Shown piece after piece: positions 35,898-44,984 of a stretch of 64,000 nucleotides of DNA. Under the pieces are notes generated by a model, which ran no database searches, had not been told where the DNA came from, and was given only the letters and a program-made list of their open reading frames with translations. Position numbers and translations under genes: made by a program. Source of the stretch: Candidatus Zixiibacteriota bacterium (lineage in GTDB: Bacteria; Zixibacteria; MSB-5A5; JAABVY01); NCBI GenBank assembly GCA_011056555.1, contig DSEQ01000002.1, positions 19,273 to 83,272 of the forward strand, given 5' to 3'. Every line of letters begins with the position of its first letter. The first letter of the stretch is position 1.

Positions 35898-36881
35898 TCA
35901 ATCTTTCACTTCAAGTAACGCTTGATGCGCTTGCCGCAATTCATTATAGCTTAATAGCTTGATATTTTCCTCCTCCAGAATACGATTCAGCCTGCCGCTG
36001 GCCAGGAATTCGCAATCCCAGAGCCGTATCGATTCATAGCTGATATCCTTGCGTTTTGAATATTCATGCTGGAGGACCCTGAAATCCTCCCCATTGTAAG
36101 AGGGGTGAAAGTAAATTTCAGTGATTCCGGCCGGCATATTCCTTACAGCAAATTCATAAGCCTGGAATCGTGTTTCCTTCTCAGAAGTAAATGACATCGG
36201 TATATACGCCAGATTGTCCGGGAAGATGAAACGCCGCTGCCGGGCTTGCCGCAATTGCTCCACCGGCAGTCCCATCAACCGGGCCAGATTCTCAGAACCC
36301 ATGCGCACAGGCAGTTCATATTCTGCTGCGAGTTTAAGATATATATCGATTAAATCGGGCCTGAGCTGCATGGCCCCCATGTGTGTATCGAGATGGTCAA
36401 TTTGCAGGCCGGATTCACGCAGGCGTTCAATCTGAGCCCGGCATTCCGCTTCGATTTCATCCTTGTCAGCAACAAGATAAAGCTGTTTGATCTCGGAGTA
36501 AAACTGGCCGGAACCATTCAAGAGAGAAGGAACCTCATCGGCCGGCAGTACCGGCGCGAGGATATGATTCTCCCATTCCGAGGTCAGGGCAAGGTGTACG
36601 CCGGCAGTACCGCCCCTCTGCCCCAGCATATCCAGCCCTTCATCAGTGCCATCCGCGGATGCAAACATCGAAACTGAACTGACTATCCCCTCGTCGATAA
36701 GCTCGATTACAGCCCTGTTAGTGCTGGAGCACAAGCCGAAATCATCGGCATTCACTATCAGGAGTTTATCATTACGCGAATACCCGCAGATTTCCGCAAG
36801 AGTCCGCATCCCGCTGACGCAGGGACGTTCCATAGGCTTGGAGAATATTTTCGTGATTTCGCTGACCGTTTGAAAAAGCAT
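35898..36881 (-). CDS. YdjC/ChbG-type carbohydrate deacetylase
   Basis: 327-residue protein of the YdjC family, metal-dependent deacetylases related to ChbG that act on acetylated amino sugars. KLLIVNADDFGLCSSTNRAV (about residues 39-58) is the metal-binding signature; GTAGVHLALTSEW and IDHLDTHMGAMQ supply the conserved His/Asp ligands. It ends with EFLASGRLNRILEEENIKL. The start is uncertain: residues before 39 are not conserved and none of the Met codons has a good ribosome site. It converges with mutS2 across nine bases. Confidence 0.87.
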   Translation of the reverse strand: MLFQTVSEITKIFSKPMERPCVSGMRTLAEICGYSRNDKLLIVNADDFGLCSSTNRAVIELIDEGIVSSVSMFASADGTDEGLDMLGQRGGTAGVHLALTSEWENHILAPVLPADEVPSLLNGSGQFYSEIKQLYLVADKDEIEAECRAQIERLRESGLQIDHLDTHMGAMQLRPDLIDIYLKLAAEYELPVRMGSENLARLMGLPVEQLRQARQRRFIFPDNLAYIPMSFTSEKETRFQAYEFAVRNMPAGITEIYFHPSYNGEDFRVLQHEYSKRKDISYESIRLWDCEFLASGRLNRILEEENIKLLSYNELRQAHQALLEVKD

Positions 36882-37347
36882 CCCGCAATTTCATGAAAAT
36901 CTTATTAAATGTCAATTGGCTTCTGGCGGGCGGGATTGATTTGTGGGGATAAAAGATTAGGGAGTGGTGGAGGGGGGATGCCCGACTCTACCGTCAGGTG
37001 GCTGATTAACAGCACACACCACTCCCTAAATTTTTCAGAAGTTCCATCTTATATTTTCAGAATAGGAATAGAGCAACTCTCATGCCTTATAATCAAAATA
37101 GTAGTCTACTATCTATATTTTAGCAACGCTTTAAATACAAAGCATATTTTTATATATCACATAAGGTTAGTACGTATGGAAGTATTCTGCCATCCACACT
37201 CCTTAACTATCTACGTTCGGAATTTGAAAATCTATGGTATAATCGGCATTAATCTTAACCTATTGCGCAACATTTTGCATAGAATTGAACTGCCATAATG
37301 GCTTATTTATATTAATGTGCTATATCCAATTAAACTAAGATCTTACC
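36882..37347. other. 466-base intergenic region with a structured inverted-repeat element
   Basis: No gene supported. It lies upstream of the YdjC gene and downstream of the beta-propeller gene. The left part holds the hairpin element at 36957-37034; the right part (37040-37340) is AT-rich with no recognisable feature. Confidence 0.6.
36957..37034. other. unclassified structured element with 13-bp perfect inverted repeat
   Basis: TTAGGGAGTGGTG (36957-36969) is exactly complementary to 37017-37029. The 47-base interior contains a further GCTG-ATTAA-CAGC hairpin and other short pairings. On plus the closing stem is followed by ATTTTT, on minus by TCTTTT, so it can terminate both ways. It is larger and more branched than an ordinary terminator; a small RNA or remnant of a mobile element is possible. 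Confidence 0.5.
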
Positions 37348-38592
37348 CTAACAGTCGGGAGTCCCGTCCGCATCGGTGTCACAGGGCAGATTACCCCCGA
37401 TGAAGATATAGTTTATAACCCAGACCGCATCACTTATATTAACGCTGCCATCACAGTTGCTATCCCCGGATTCGAGCGGGCTGGGCTCCTCTCCCCCTAT
37501 GAAAACATAGTTGACAATATTGACGGCATCGCTGATATTCACGATCATATCGTCATTGACATCGCCACAAATATATCCCGGCCCGATTCTATTTACATCA
37601 GCCGACTGGGGACCGTCGCCCACGTAATAGGTCTTCAAAACATTTCCGGCTGAATCCATTTCGGTGATATTGTCAGCCCCGAAATTCAGGCTGAAGACAG
37701 TGCTGTCCGACGCAGGCGCAACCGAAATTACACCCAGGTCTGTAGTAAGCGGATTCGTCTCTCCATGGAGCATGACAGCATTGATCGGATCATAGGTATA
37801 AACCTCCCCCTTGTCGAACCACCCCCCGGCAGCCAGAAAACCGACCCTGTCTTCAGTGACTAATACATCCGTGGGAGGAAATAGCGATGTCGCTGTCTGG
37901 AAAGAATCTACAGCCGCGAGGCTTGCGGTGTCGACCATATAGAGCATTCCCGGAAGCCCCTCGTAATCGCCGGAACAAACGACATTGAGCCTGCCGTCGG
38001 GCCCGATATCCAGATCCTGTGGGTTTGTACCGACCGCAACATATTGAATAATACTGTCGCCTACATTATCCCAGACCGCCAGCTTTCCCGGGCCGTAGGA
38101 GGTATCAGACGGATTGAAGCCGCTGATAGTGATATATGTGCGTTCACCGATTGTCATCAGGCCCTGGGGGCGGGTTTCAAGCGCCCATTCGCCGGTTACC
38201 GAATTCAAATTGAGATTTATCTTCGCCAGTGTACTTGAAATAAAATTCGTGACCAGTAGAATGGTGTCATCCACAAAACTCATCGCCCATGGATTCCTGC
38301 CCGAACCGAGATCTATCACATCCTCCACAATCTCGGACTCAATATCGACTATATACAGGTCGTCAGATCCTGAGTTGACTACATAAGCCTTACCGTTCCT
38401 GCAAAGCAGAAAATTCGGTATCAGGCCCACGGTCACGAAGTTATTATCCACAATTCCGGTTTCCAGATCGACTTTACTCAATGTCTCCGCCAGTCCATTC
38501 ATGACGATCAATTCATCTGCCCGCAATGACGGAGCTGCGGCAAAAAGCAGCAGAACTGCCAGAAACAGTGCGATTTTCTGTTTATCGAGCAT
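37348..38592 (-). CDS. secreted YncE-like beta-propeller with C-terminal dockerin pair, candidate BtuG-type B12-binding protein
   Basis: 414 residues from ATG 38592, chosen because AGGAGG lies five bases upstream. Signal peptide LFLAVLLLFAAAPSLRA; then repeated blades of about 40-45 residues typical of YncE/YVTN propellers (ELIVMNGLAETLSKVDLET, KAYVVNSGSDDLYIVDIES, GPDGRLNVVCSGDYEG). The last 75 residues are two Ca-binding dockerin repeats, GDVNDDMIVNISDAVNIVNY and GDSNCDGSVNISDAVWVINY. It overlaps the BtuB-like receptor by 11 bases under one cobalamin riboswitch. Bacteroides BtuG, also a beta-propeller beside BtuB, binds B12; the same role here is inference. Confidence 0.8.
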   Translation of the reverse strand: MLDKQKIALFLAVLLLFAAAPSLRADELIVMNGLAETLSKVDLETGIVDNNFVTVGLIPNFLLCRNGKAYVVNSGSDDLYIVDIESEIVEDVIDLGSGRNPWAMSFVDDTILLVTNFISSTLAKINLNLNSVTGEWALETRPQGLMTIGERTYITISGFNPSDTSYGPGKLAVWDNVGDSIIQYVAVGTNPQDLDIGPDGRLNVVCSGDYEGLPGMLYMVDTASLAAVDSFQTATSLFPPTDVLVTEDRVGFLAAGGWFDKGEVYTYDPINAVMLHGETNPLTTDLGVISVAPASDSTVFSLNFGADNITEMDSAGNVLKTYYVGDGPQSADVNRIGPGYICGDVNDDMIVNISDAVNIVNYVFIGGEEPSPLESGDSNCDGSVNISDAVWVINYIFIGGNLPCDTDADGTPDC

Positions 38593-40819
38593 GTTTTCCT
38601 CCTGAGTCATAAATGTAGCTTAGTCCAAATCTCAGAGCGTATGACCGTTCCGGCAATGGATAGAGTTCGATAATCTGGTATTCTTCGGAGAAGAGGTTGT
38701 CTATTTGGGCGCCCAGTGATATTTCGAACCTGCCTATCCTGTGGTTTATTCCGGCGGTCAAATCTGTCACGGTGTACGGGGGAAGAGATTTGGTATTGGC
38801 CCTGCGGATATAACGCTCCGAAACCCACCGGGTCTGCATCGAGATAAAAATCGTCCCCGGGCTGAGGCTCAATTTCAAATCAGACATTTTCCGCGGACGG
38901 AAAATAAGTAGATTATCATGCTGATTCGGCTCCCAGCTCCTGTCCCTGGGATCAGAAAGCGAGTATGAAAATGCTATGTTCACCAGGTTATTTGATGACT
39001 TCCATTCGGCATTCCATCGTACGGCTGCAACTCGGGCGGCTGACAAATTCCGCGGTGAATATTTGCCGTCAAACCTGCGCTCCCAGTAAATCAAGTCTTT
39101 TATGTAGGAGTGCTCGTATTCAAGCCCCAGGTTCCATCTTCCGGCGCATCTGAAAAGAAAGCGCAGCCCGGTTCTAAAATCCTCGGACTTTTCCGGCTTA
39201 AGATCCGGATTGCCGACCGAGAAGGCATCCTCACTCCAGAAAAGCGAAGCATAGGTGGGAGCGCGATAGGAGTTGCTGTAAGAAAAATGTAACATCAATT
39301 TATCACTTCTGCCTTTTTCCAGATCGACTCTTGCCAGGGGCGAAATCAGCGGCCGGAAAAGTTCTGACGCTGTCTGCGAGAAGGCCGCTTTCACGTTGAG
39401 AAAATCGAAGAACAGCCGCGCATCATTAATCCCCAGTCTTCCATTATAAGTCAGGTTGGATTCCATTCTGTCTTCGCCAACCTCAATCGGCTCCTGCTCA
39501 TGACCGAGCATATATTTCTGCTTGAAACGGTCGAAATTCAAACTCAGCCTGGCTGAAAGAAAGTGGTCAGGATCAAATATATACCTGGGATTCAGATTAA
39601 AACTCAACCTGCTGTCACGATATTTGCTGTCGTAGGGTATGAAGCTGTCATAGTCCGTAAAATGCTGATGCGAAAGGTAATACTGCGTGGAAGCGGACAG
39701 CTTTACATTTTTCAAAGGAGAAAGTTCTGTGCCAAGGTTCCATGTCCGGAACGATTCTGATTTTCCGGCTGTGGGGGTGAGAGAATACATGGCGCCCGGT
39801 AATCCCGCCCGGGAGCCGACATCCGAAAAGGTCAGGTATACATTATCGTGCCGATTGATTTTGTAGTTAAGGCTGGCAAACCTGCTGTCAAGATCTCGAT
39901 AGTTGTTCTGGCGCATACTCTCGCCCGCCTTGGGATCGTTATACTTGAAATCATTTGAGGCCGTATTTCTAGAGAACACAAAAAGCCCGGATAATTTTTG
40001 ATGAAAGATGTTCTGGATCGTCATATTGGTCTCGTCGAAATTGAAGCTTCCGAGGCTCTTCTCGAAGCCAATTTCTCCCTCAAACTCCGCTTTGCGGGTA
40101 ACAATATTTACAGCCCCTGCCAATGACCCGGTGCCCATCTCGGCGCCTGCGCCATCGGTATAAATCTCAATCTGCTTTACAGCTTGTTTGGGTATGCTGT
40201 TTAAGTCGAACTCCCCTGTGAGACGGGAATTGACCGGCATACCGTCAATAAAAATCCCTGTATGCTTGGCGGGGGCTCCGGCAATGGATAGCGAGGCGGT
40301 CTGATTCGTTCCGCCGGCCCGGGAAACAATAATCTGGGGCATAAATTCCAGTATCTCCGCGACAGTGCGGGCGTTTCTGAATTCCGGCGAACTGTCAGCG
40401 ATGACGACCTTCCCGGCAGCTTCTCCATCAGAAGCCGCCACAACGATCTGGTCCGGATCATAATAGACTCTTTTTTCAAGAGCGAAATCCTGCCTGGTTG
40501 AGAGCGCCGCCTCAAGCGATACCTTTTCCGATCTGACGGATTCGTATGCCTCGGCGTGAACTTCAATGGTCACCGATTCATATTTGAGATTATAGATCTG
40601 GTAGCGGCCGTCCTTGTCGGTCCTGACAATACGCCCTTCGGGGACTATCTGCACCGTGGCATTCTCGATCGGCAGTCCAGACTCAAGGTCAGTGATACAG
40701 CCCCAGAGCGAAAGACCGGACCGTGCGAAAACCGCGATCGGTATAAGTATGAGCAACGTCAGAAATAAAAATGCCGGTTTGAATCCCGGCGAAAGAAGCT
40801 TTGCAGTTTTATCGGTCAT
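38582..40819 (-). CDS. TonB-dependent outer-membrane receptor, BtuB-like (cobalamin uptake)
   Basis: 745 residues: signal segment (FLFLTLLILIPIAVFA), a carboxypeptidase-regulatory-like domain (LWGCITDLESGLPIENATVQ, about 33-115), plug domain with TVAEILEFMPQIIVSRAGG and IFIDGMPVNSRLTGEFDLNSIP (about 150-240), then a beta barrel ending with an aromatic strand (YALRFGLSYIYD). The plug motifs match TonB receptors. Substrate is taken from the cobalamin riboswitch directly upstream. No obvious TonB box is seen. The Shine-Dalgarno GAGGGA is buried in a riboswitch-side hairpin. The beta-propeller gene overlaps its end. Confidence 0.88.
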   Translation of the reverse strand: MTDKTAKLLSPGFKPAFLFLTLLILIPIAVFARSGLSLWGCITDLESGLPIENATVQIVPEGRIVRTDKDGRYQIYNLKYESVTIEVHAEAYESVRSEKVSLEAALSTRQDFALEKRVYYDPDQIVVAASDGEAAGKVVIADSSPEFRNARTVAEILEFMPQIIVSRAGGTNQTASLSIAGAPAKHTGIFIDGMPVNSRLTGEFDLNSIPKQAVKQIEIYTDGAGAEMGTGSLAGAVNIVTRKAEFEGEIGFEKSLGSFNFDETNMTIQNIFHQKLSGLFVFSRNTASNDFKYNDPKAGESMRQNNYRDLDSRFASLNYKINRHDNVYLTFSDVGSRAGLPGAMYSLTPTAGKSESFRTWNLGTELSPLKNVKLSASTQYYLSHQHFTDYDSFIPYDSKYRDSRLSFNLNPRYIFDPDHFLSARLSLNFDRFKQKYMLGHEQEPIEVGEDRMESNLTYNGRLGINDARLFFDFLNVKAAFSQTASELFRPLISPLARVDLEKGRSDKLMLHFSYSNSYRAPTYASLFWSEDAFSVGNPDLKPEKSEDFRTGLRFLFRCAGRWNLGLEYEHSYIKDLIYWERRFDGKYSPRNLSAARVAAVRWNAEWKSSNNLVNIAFSYSLSDPRDRSWEPNQHDNLLIFRPRKMSDLKLSLSPGTIFISMQTRWVSERYIRRANTKSLPPYTVTDLTAGINHRIGRFEISLGAQIDNLFSEEYQIIELYPLPERSYALRFGLSYIYDSGGKHAR

Positions 40820-40828
40820 AAAGACTTC

Positions 40829-40844
40829 CCTCGCCCACGCAAGG
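40829..40844 (-). promoter_or_regulatory. hairpin sequestering the btuB-like ribosome-binding site
   Basis: On minus, CCTTGC-GTGG-GCGAGG folds into six pairs and covers most of the GAGGGA Shine-Dalgarno (40827-40832), which sits seven bases ahead of the ATG. It is the likely expression platform of the cobalamin riboswitch, acting on translation. Confidence 0.6.
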
Positions 40845-40861
40845 TTTATATTTGCCTTCCA

Positions 40862-41034
40862 TAACCGGCAGGTCTCCTGACTTCACGGCATCAAACCCGG
40901 AGTTTAAAGCCTTCCCATCTGATGACAGTGGCTCTCCCGCAGATCTGCGGTTCAAACTCCAGTAGCGCGCATACAGTAGCGGGGCTGTGGCGGACTCTCA
41001 CCGCCTTCCCTGTTAGGCTGAATGCACCGGTTAT
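40862..41034 (-). promoter_or_regulatory. cobalamin riboswitch
   Basis: Reading minus, P1 is TAACCGG (41028-41034) paired with CCGGTTA (40862-40868). Between them are AACAGGGAAGGCGGTGAGAG, CCGCCACAGCCCCGCTACTG, GAGAGCCACTG and finally GAAGTCAGGAGACCTGCC, which contains the conserved B12-box. These are the hallmark segments of the AdoCbl/cobalamin riboswitch class. It lies 43 bases upstream of the BtuB-like start. Confidence 0.96.
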
Positions 41035-41048
41035 ATATCTTCAAGATT

Positions 41049-41076
41049 AAAATATGGGCTGATTGCCCAGTGTCAA
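41049..41076 (-). promoter_or_regulatory. promoter of the B12-regulated receptor operon
   Basis: On minus, TTGACA (41076-41071) and TATTTT (41054-41049) are 16 bases apart, placing the transcript start just ahead of the riboswitch P1 stem. It lies immediately after the rlmN stop codon. Confidence 0.65.
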
Positions 41077-41086
41077 GCAAAAACAA

Positions 41087-42127
41087 CTATTGATATTCTG
41101 CGGCAAGCTGACCGCAGGCGGCTTTGATGTCAATACCTTTGGAGGCCCGTATGGTTACCGCCGGCGTGCGCGGGTAAAGGTAATCCCGGAATCTGTTTAT
41201 GTCATTTTCCGTGGAAGGCCGAAACTCCGAGGGCAGCCCGGGAGAGGGATTGTAATTGATAAGATTGATTTTGCATGGGATACCGTCCACAAATTTGACC
41301 AGCTTTTTTGCTGCGTTGATTGTATCTGTGATGCCGGATATTAGAAGATACTCGAAGGTCACCCGCCTGCGGCTTTGCGAGGTATGGTAAGTCAATGATT
41401 TTTTCAATTCATCGAGGGAGTATTTTCTGGTAATCGGCATCAGTCTGCGCCTGGTTTCGGGATCGGCCGAGTTCAGCGACACCGCCAGCCTGACCTTGAG
41501 GCCGTCGTCGGTCATGCGGTATATCCCGGGAACATGACCAGCCGTGGAGATTGTAATTTTGCTGTGGCCGATTCCAAACGCAAGCACTGACATGATAATT
41601 TCGACAGCAGTTTTGACGTTATCGTAATTCAGAAATGGTTCACCCATACCCATGAAAACCAGGTTGGAAATCCGTTCCTCCGGCTCGAGCGTCTTCTGCA
41701 CATGGGCCAGTTGCGACAAAATCTCACCCACCTCCAGGTTGCGCTTGAATCCGATCTGAGCGGTCTTGCAGAACTTGCACCCCAGGGGACATCCGACCTG
41801 CGAGGACATGCACAAAGTCAGGCGCGGATGGTCCGGGATTTTAACCGCCTCGATCAGGTTACCGTCCTCGAGTTCAAAAAGATACTTCACTGTTTGATCC
41901 CTGGAGACTTTGACCTCGAGCACTTTAGGAAGGCTGATCGAATAATTCAGCTCCATTTCGGCGCGCAGCTTCTTGGAGAGATTGGTCATGTCCTGGAAGT
42001 CGAAGATATTCTTCTGATACATCCACTGAAATATCTGGCGGCCGGAATATTTTTTGTATCCCAGATCGGCCATTAGATTTTCCAGCTCTTCAAGTGTCAG
42101 GCCATAAAGATTGCTTTTATCGGACAT
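41087..42127 (-). CDS. rlmN: 23S rRNA (adenine2503-C2)/tRNA methyltransferase RlmN
   Basis: Radical-SAM methyltransferase that methylates C2 of A2503 in 23S rRNA and A37 of some tRNAs. 346 residues. The cluster motif is SQVGCPLGCKFCKTAQIGF (about residue 110), preceded by GYKKYSGRQIFQWMYQK and followed by NLVFMGMGEPFLNYDNV and TISTAGHVPGIYRM. The late catalytic cysteine is in RASKGIDIKAACGQLA. It follows der by one base. Confidence 0.96.
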   Translation of the reverse strand: MSDKSNLYGLTLEELENLMADLGYKKYSGRQIFQWMYQKNIFDFQDMTNLSKKLRAEMELNYSISLPKVLEVKVSRDQTVKYLFELEDGNLIEAVKIPDHPRLTLCMSSQVGCPLGCKFCKTAQIGFKRNLEVGEILSQLAHVQKTLEPEERISNLVFMGMGEPFLNYDNVKTAVEIIMSVLAFGIGHSKITISTAGHVPGIYRMTDDGLKVRLAVSLNSADPETRRRLMPITRKYSLDELKKSLTYHTSQSRRRVTFEYLLISGITDTINAAKKLVKFVDGIPCKINLINYNPSPGLPSEFRPSTENDINRFRDYLYPRTPAVTIRASKGIDIKAACGQLAAEYQ

Positions 42128-42128
42128 A

Positions 42129-43436
42129 TTACCTTTTCTTGAAATTTATTGTCAATGGCACGCCCTCGAAACCGAACTTCTCCCGCAATCTGTTTTCCAG
42201 ATAACGCTTGTACTCATCCTTAAGGAATTTGGGATAATTGGAGAATATGATGAAGCGGGGCGGAGCGGTTTCAGCCTGGGTCATATAGAAGAGCCTTATA
42301 TATTTCCCGCGCACTGCCGCCGGATGACGTTTATTCACCACATCCACCAGGAATTCATTCAACACTGCTGTCTGAATTCGTTTGGTATATTCGCCGTAAA
42401 CATATTCCAGCCGCTCGAAAACCGTCTTCACTCTTTTACCGCTGATGGCAGACATAAACAACAGAGGCATATAGCTCAAGGTGGGCAGCTTTTCCTTGAA
42501 TTCCGCTCTGAAGCGGTCGGCGGTGATGTCGTCTTTATCCACCAGATCCCATTTATTCACACATATAACCATAGGCTTTTTGAAGCGCGCAATCTCTTCG
42601 ATTATCTGGATGTCCTGCTTGACAAGCCCGGTATGTCCCTCGATCAGAAGCGCGGCCACATCCGCCCGCTCCAGAGCCTTGACAGTTCGCAGGCTCATAA
42701 AGAACTCGAGGTTCTCCTTTATCTTTGATTTACGTCTCAGGCCGGCAGTGTCGATCAGGATATATTCCTTGCCGTCGGTTCTTATCTTCAGGTCAATAGC
42801 ATCCCGCGTGGTTCCCGGAATATCAGTAACTATTTGACGGGCCTTGCCCGCCAGAAAATTGACCACCGACGACTTACCCACATTGGGACGGCCGAGTATC
42901 GCCACCTTCAATGCTTCCGTTTCCGGTTCAGGCTGTTTCGCCGGTAATCTCTGGATGACTTCATCCAGAAAGTCGCCATAATTAAGACCGTTAGTTGAGG
43001 ATACCCCAATCGGTTCACCCAGTCCGAGCCGCATAAACTCATATTTTTCTGCCTCTATACTTTGATTGTCAGTCTTGTTGGCGATCAGGAGCACGGGACG
43101 TTTTCGTTTCAGAAGCAGGCGTGAAATCTCTATATCAAGTTCAGTCGGTCCCACCCTGGCATCGACCACGAACAGAATCAGGTCTGCCTCCTCGATCGCA
43201 ACCTCGGCCTGTTCACGTACCATGGTTTCAATCAAATCGGCCGAGACCGGAATAAATCCCCCGGTATCAATCAAATCGAACTCACGCCCGGACCATTCCG
43301 CGCGGCCGTAAATACGGTCGCGGGTAACCCCGGGAACATCCTCCGTTATCGCCAGGCGATCTCCAAGGATGCGGTTGAACATGGTCGATTTGCCTACATT
43401 GGGACGGCCTATGATTGCTACCAATGGCAAGGGCAT
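42129..43436 (-). CDS. der: ribosome biogenesis GTPase Der
   Basis: Double-GTPase required for 50S assembly. 435 residues. Two G domains: GRPNVGKSTMFNRILGDRLA (residue about 9) with DTGGF and NKTDNQ, then GRPNVGKSSVVNFLAGKARQ (about 185) with DTAGL and NKWDLVDK. A KH-like C-terminal domain ends with FEGVPLTINFKKR. It abuts the DUF512 gene (one-base overlap) and rlmN. Confidence 0.97.
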   Translation of the reverse strand: MPLPLVAIIGRPNVGKSTMFNRILGDRLAITEDVPGVTRDRIYGRAEWSGREFDLIDTGGFIPVSADLIETMVREQAEVAIEEADLILFVVDARVGPTELDIEISRLLLKRKRPVLLIANKTDNQSIEAEKYEFMRLGLGEPIGVSSTNGLNYGDFLDEVIQRLPAKQPEPETEALKVAILGRPNVGKSSVVNFLAGKARQIVTDIPGTTRDAIDLKIRTDGKEYILIDTAGLRRKSKIKENLEFFMSLRTVKALERADVAALLIEGHTGLVKQDIQIIEEIARFKKPMVICVNKWDLVDKDDITADRFRAEFKEKLPTLSYMPLLFMSAISGKRVKTVFERLEYVYGEYTKRIQTAVLNEFLVDVVNKRHPAAVRGKYIRLFYMTQAETAPPRFIIFSNYPKFLKDEYKRYLENRLREKFGFEGVPLTINFKKR

Positions 43437-44725
43437 TATATGAGTCTCCTGAAAATCGGCATGAAAGTATTATATACAGAATAACATCCCGCTACTACAG
43501 GCAATTTCAATTTTTTTTCAAGCTCGGACGGTGTCCAGTCATCCAGAAACTGGCCCTCATCGTTCAGGCAGTTGGGCGGAAGAAACAGCATGTCGCCCAG
43601 ATCACCCGAGGCCATCAGGTCGCGGTAAAAATCCCTTCCGCCGAGCAGGCCGGAAACGGTGACTGACTTCCCCATCAGACGGTTTTCGATCGGTACAATC
43701 CGATATTCGAAGTTACCGACGTCCCTTAATTTTTTAGCAAATACCTGTTCGATTATTGGAGCCGCGAGTATTCCGGTTGCAATCGTTGCTTTCAATTTCC
43801 GTTTCAGCCGCATCCTCGGACACTTGCGGGAGGACGTGAGCTTGCGAACCATCCCCACACCGTTTTCAATCTGCGGAAAATCCTCATAATATCTTTTTGG
43901 CGGTATCGGTCTGTCAGTCAATAGGACGTATTCATCAGCCGGAAAGAGAAATCTGGTCCCAAGCTCTCGCAGATATGTCTTCTGCATCCCGTCGCATTGA
44001 TCCATGATCTCCCTTGCGTTTTCCGGAGTTACAGGATCGAGTTCGGGAAGCCGTTCTCTGTGCTCAGTTAGTCCCACCGGAACTATTGCCACCGACTTTA
44101 AACCGGGATAAAATGATGCCAGGTCGGCAACGGTTTTGGTTAGATGGAAACCGTCATTTATTCCGGGGCATACAACTATCTGTGCGTGCAATTGAATTTC
44201 CGCTTCGACAAGCCGTTTTATCTGCGGGAAAAGCGGCGGAATATTGGATTTTCCCAGCATGTATTTGCGAAGTTCTTCGTCAGTCGTATGCACCGAAATA
44301 TAAAGCGGAGAAAGACGCATCTCCACTATTCGCTCGAAATCCTCCTCGCTCAGGTTTGTCAGCGTGATATAGTTGCCATGCGTGAAGGAGAGCCGATAGT
44401 CTTCATCCTTTACATAAAGTGATTTTCGTAATCCTTTGGGCAACTGATGGATGAAACAGAAGATACACTTATTCTTACAGCGTTTAATCGGGTCCGGTTC
44501 GAATTCCAGTTCAAGCGGACCGTTTTCATAAACATCGTGACTGAATGACACATGCTTCCCATCCGGCTTCTCGACAACAATCTCCAGCTTTTCATCAGCT
44601 GAATGAAACTGGTAATCCAGGAGGTCATTTATTTCATGCCCGTTGATGGAGACCAGCTTGTCGCCCGGCTTTATATCCTTCATGGGACCCGGGTCCTGAT
44701 CTGATATTTTAACGATCTTCATCAT
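43436..44725 (-). CDS. DUF512 radical-SAM-like protein with PDZ domain
   Basis: 429-residue member of the DUF512 family, usually beside der. The N-terminal PDZ-like segment includes IKPGDKLVSINGHEINDLL; a cluster-binding motif KRCKNKCIFCFIHQLPKG is at about residue 83; THGNYITLTNLSEEDFERI and LYISVHTTDEELR follow, then the conserved DUF512 C-terminal domain (TGILAAPIIEQ). Function unknown; an Fe-S enzyme is expected. Start ATG lies just after the tRNA-Gly gene on the same strand. Confidence 0.9.
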   Translation of the reverse strand: MMKIVKISDQDPGPMKDIKPGDKLVSINGHEINDLLDYQFHSADEKLEIVVEKPDGKHVSFSHDVYENGPLELEFEPDPIKRCKNKCIFCFIHQLPKGLRKSLYVKDEDYRLSFTHGNYITLTNLSEEDFERIVEMRLSPLYISVHTTDEELRKYMLGKSNIPPLFPQIKRLVEAEIQLHAQIVVCPGINDGFHLTKTVADLASFYPGLKSVAIVPVGLTEHRERLPELDPVTPENAREIMDQCDGMQKTYLRELGTRFLFPADEYVLLTDRPIPPKRYYEDFPQIENGVGMVRKLTSSRKCPRMRLKRKLKATIATGILAAPIIEQVFAKKLRDVGNFEYRIVPIENRLMGKSVTVSGLLGGRDFYRDLMASGDLGDMLFLPPNCLNDEGQFLDDWTPSELEKKLKLPVVAGCYSVYNTFMPIFRRLI

Positions 44726-44743
44726 ATCCTTACAAATATAAAA

Positions 44744-44816
44744 AGCGCGAGACGGGGCTCGAACCCGCGACAGCCAGCTTGGGAAGCTGGGGCTCTACCA
44801 ACTGAGCTACTCGCGC
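44744..44816 (-). tRNA. tRNA-Gly (anticodon CCC)
   Basis: Cloverleaf on minus: acceptor GCGCGAG/CTCGCGC with discriminator T, D arm AGCTCAGTTGGTAGAGC, anticodon stem CCAGC/GCTGG with loop TTCCCAA (anticodon CCC at 44783-44781), T arm GCGGGTTCGAGCCCCG. The CCA end is not encoded. The T73 discriminator is normal for glycine tRNA. Confidence 0.96.
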
Positions 44817-44829
44817 CTGATTAACGAAT

Positions 44830-44858
44830 ATCTAACATCAGCCGCATTCCCTTGTCAA
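44830..44858 (-). promoter_or_regulatory. promoter of tRNA-Gly and the DUF512-der-rlmN unit
   Basis: On minus, TTGACA (44858-44853) and TTAGAT (44835-44830) are 17 bases apart, ending 13 bases ahead of the mature tRNA end. It may also supply transcription to the genes downstream. Confidence 0.7.
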
Positions 44859-44984
44859 GAAAAATAATACGTATGCGGAGAGGATTGTTGATGGTATGAT
44901 AGTGGATTAGAGGACGAGAAGCTTTCTCTTCATCACATTTGCCCGGGCGTTGGCTATTTCTCTAATCTATCAATAGAAATTGAT

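Noticed and set aside
44744-44816. tRNA-Sec as support for the selenoprotein
   Set aside because: The tRNA has normal arm lengths and a CCC anticodon, so it is tRNA-Gly.
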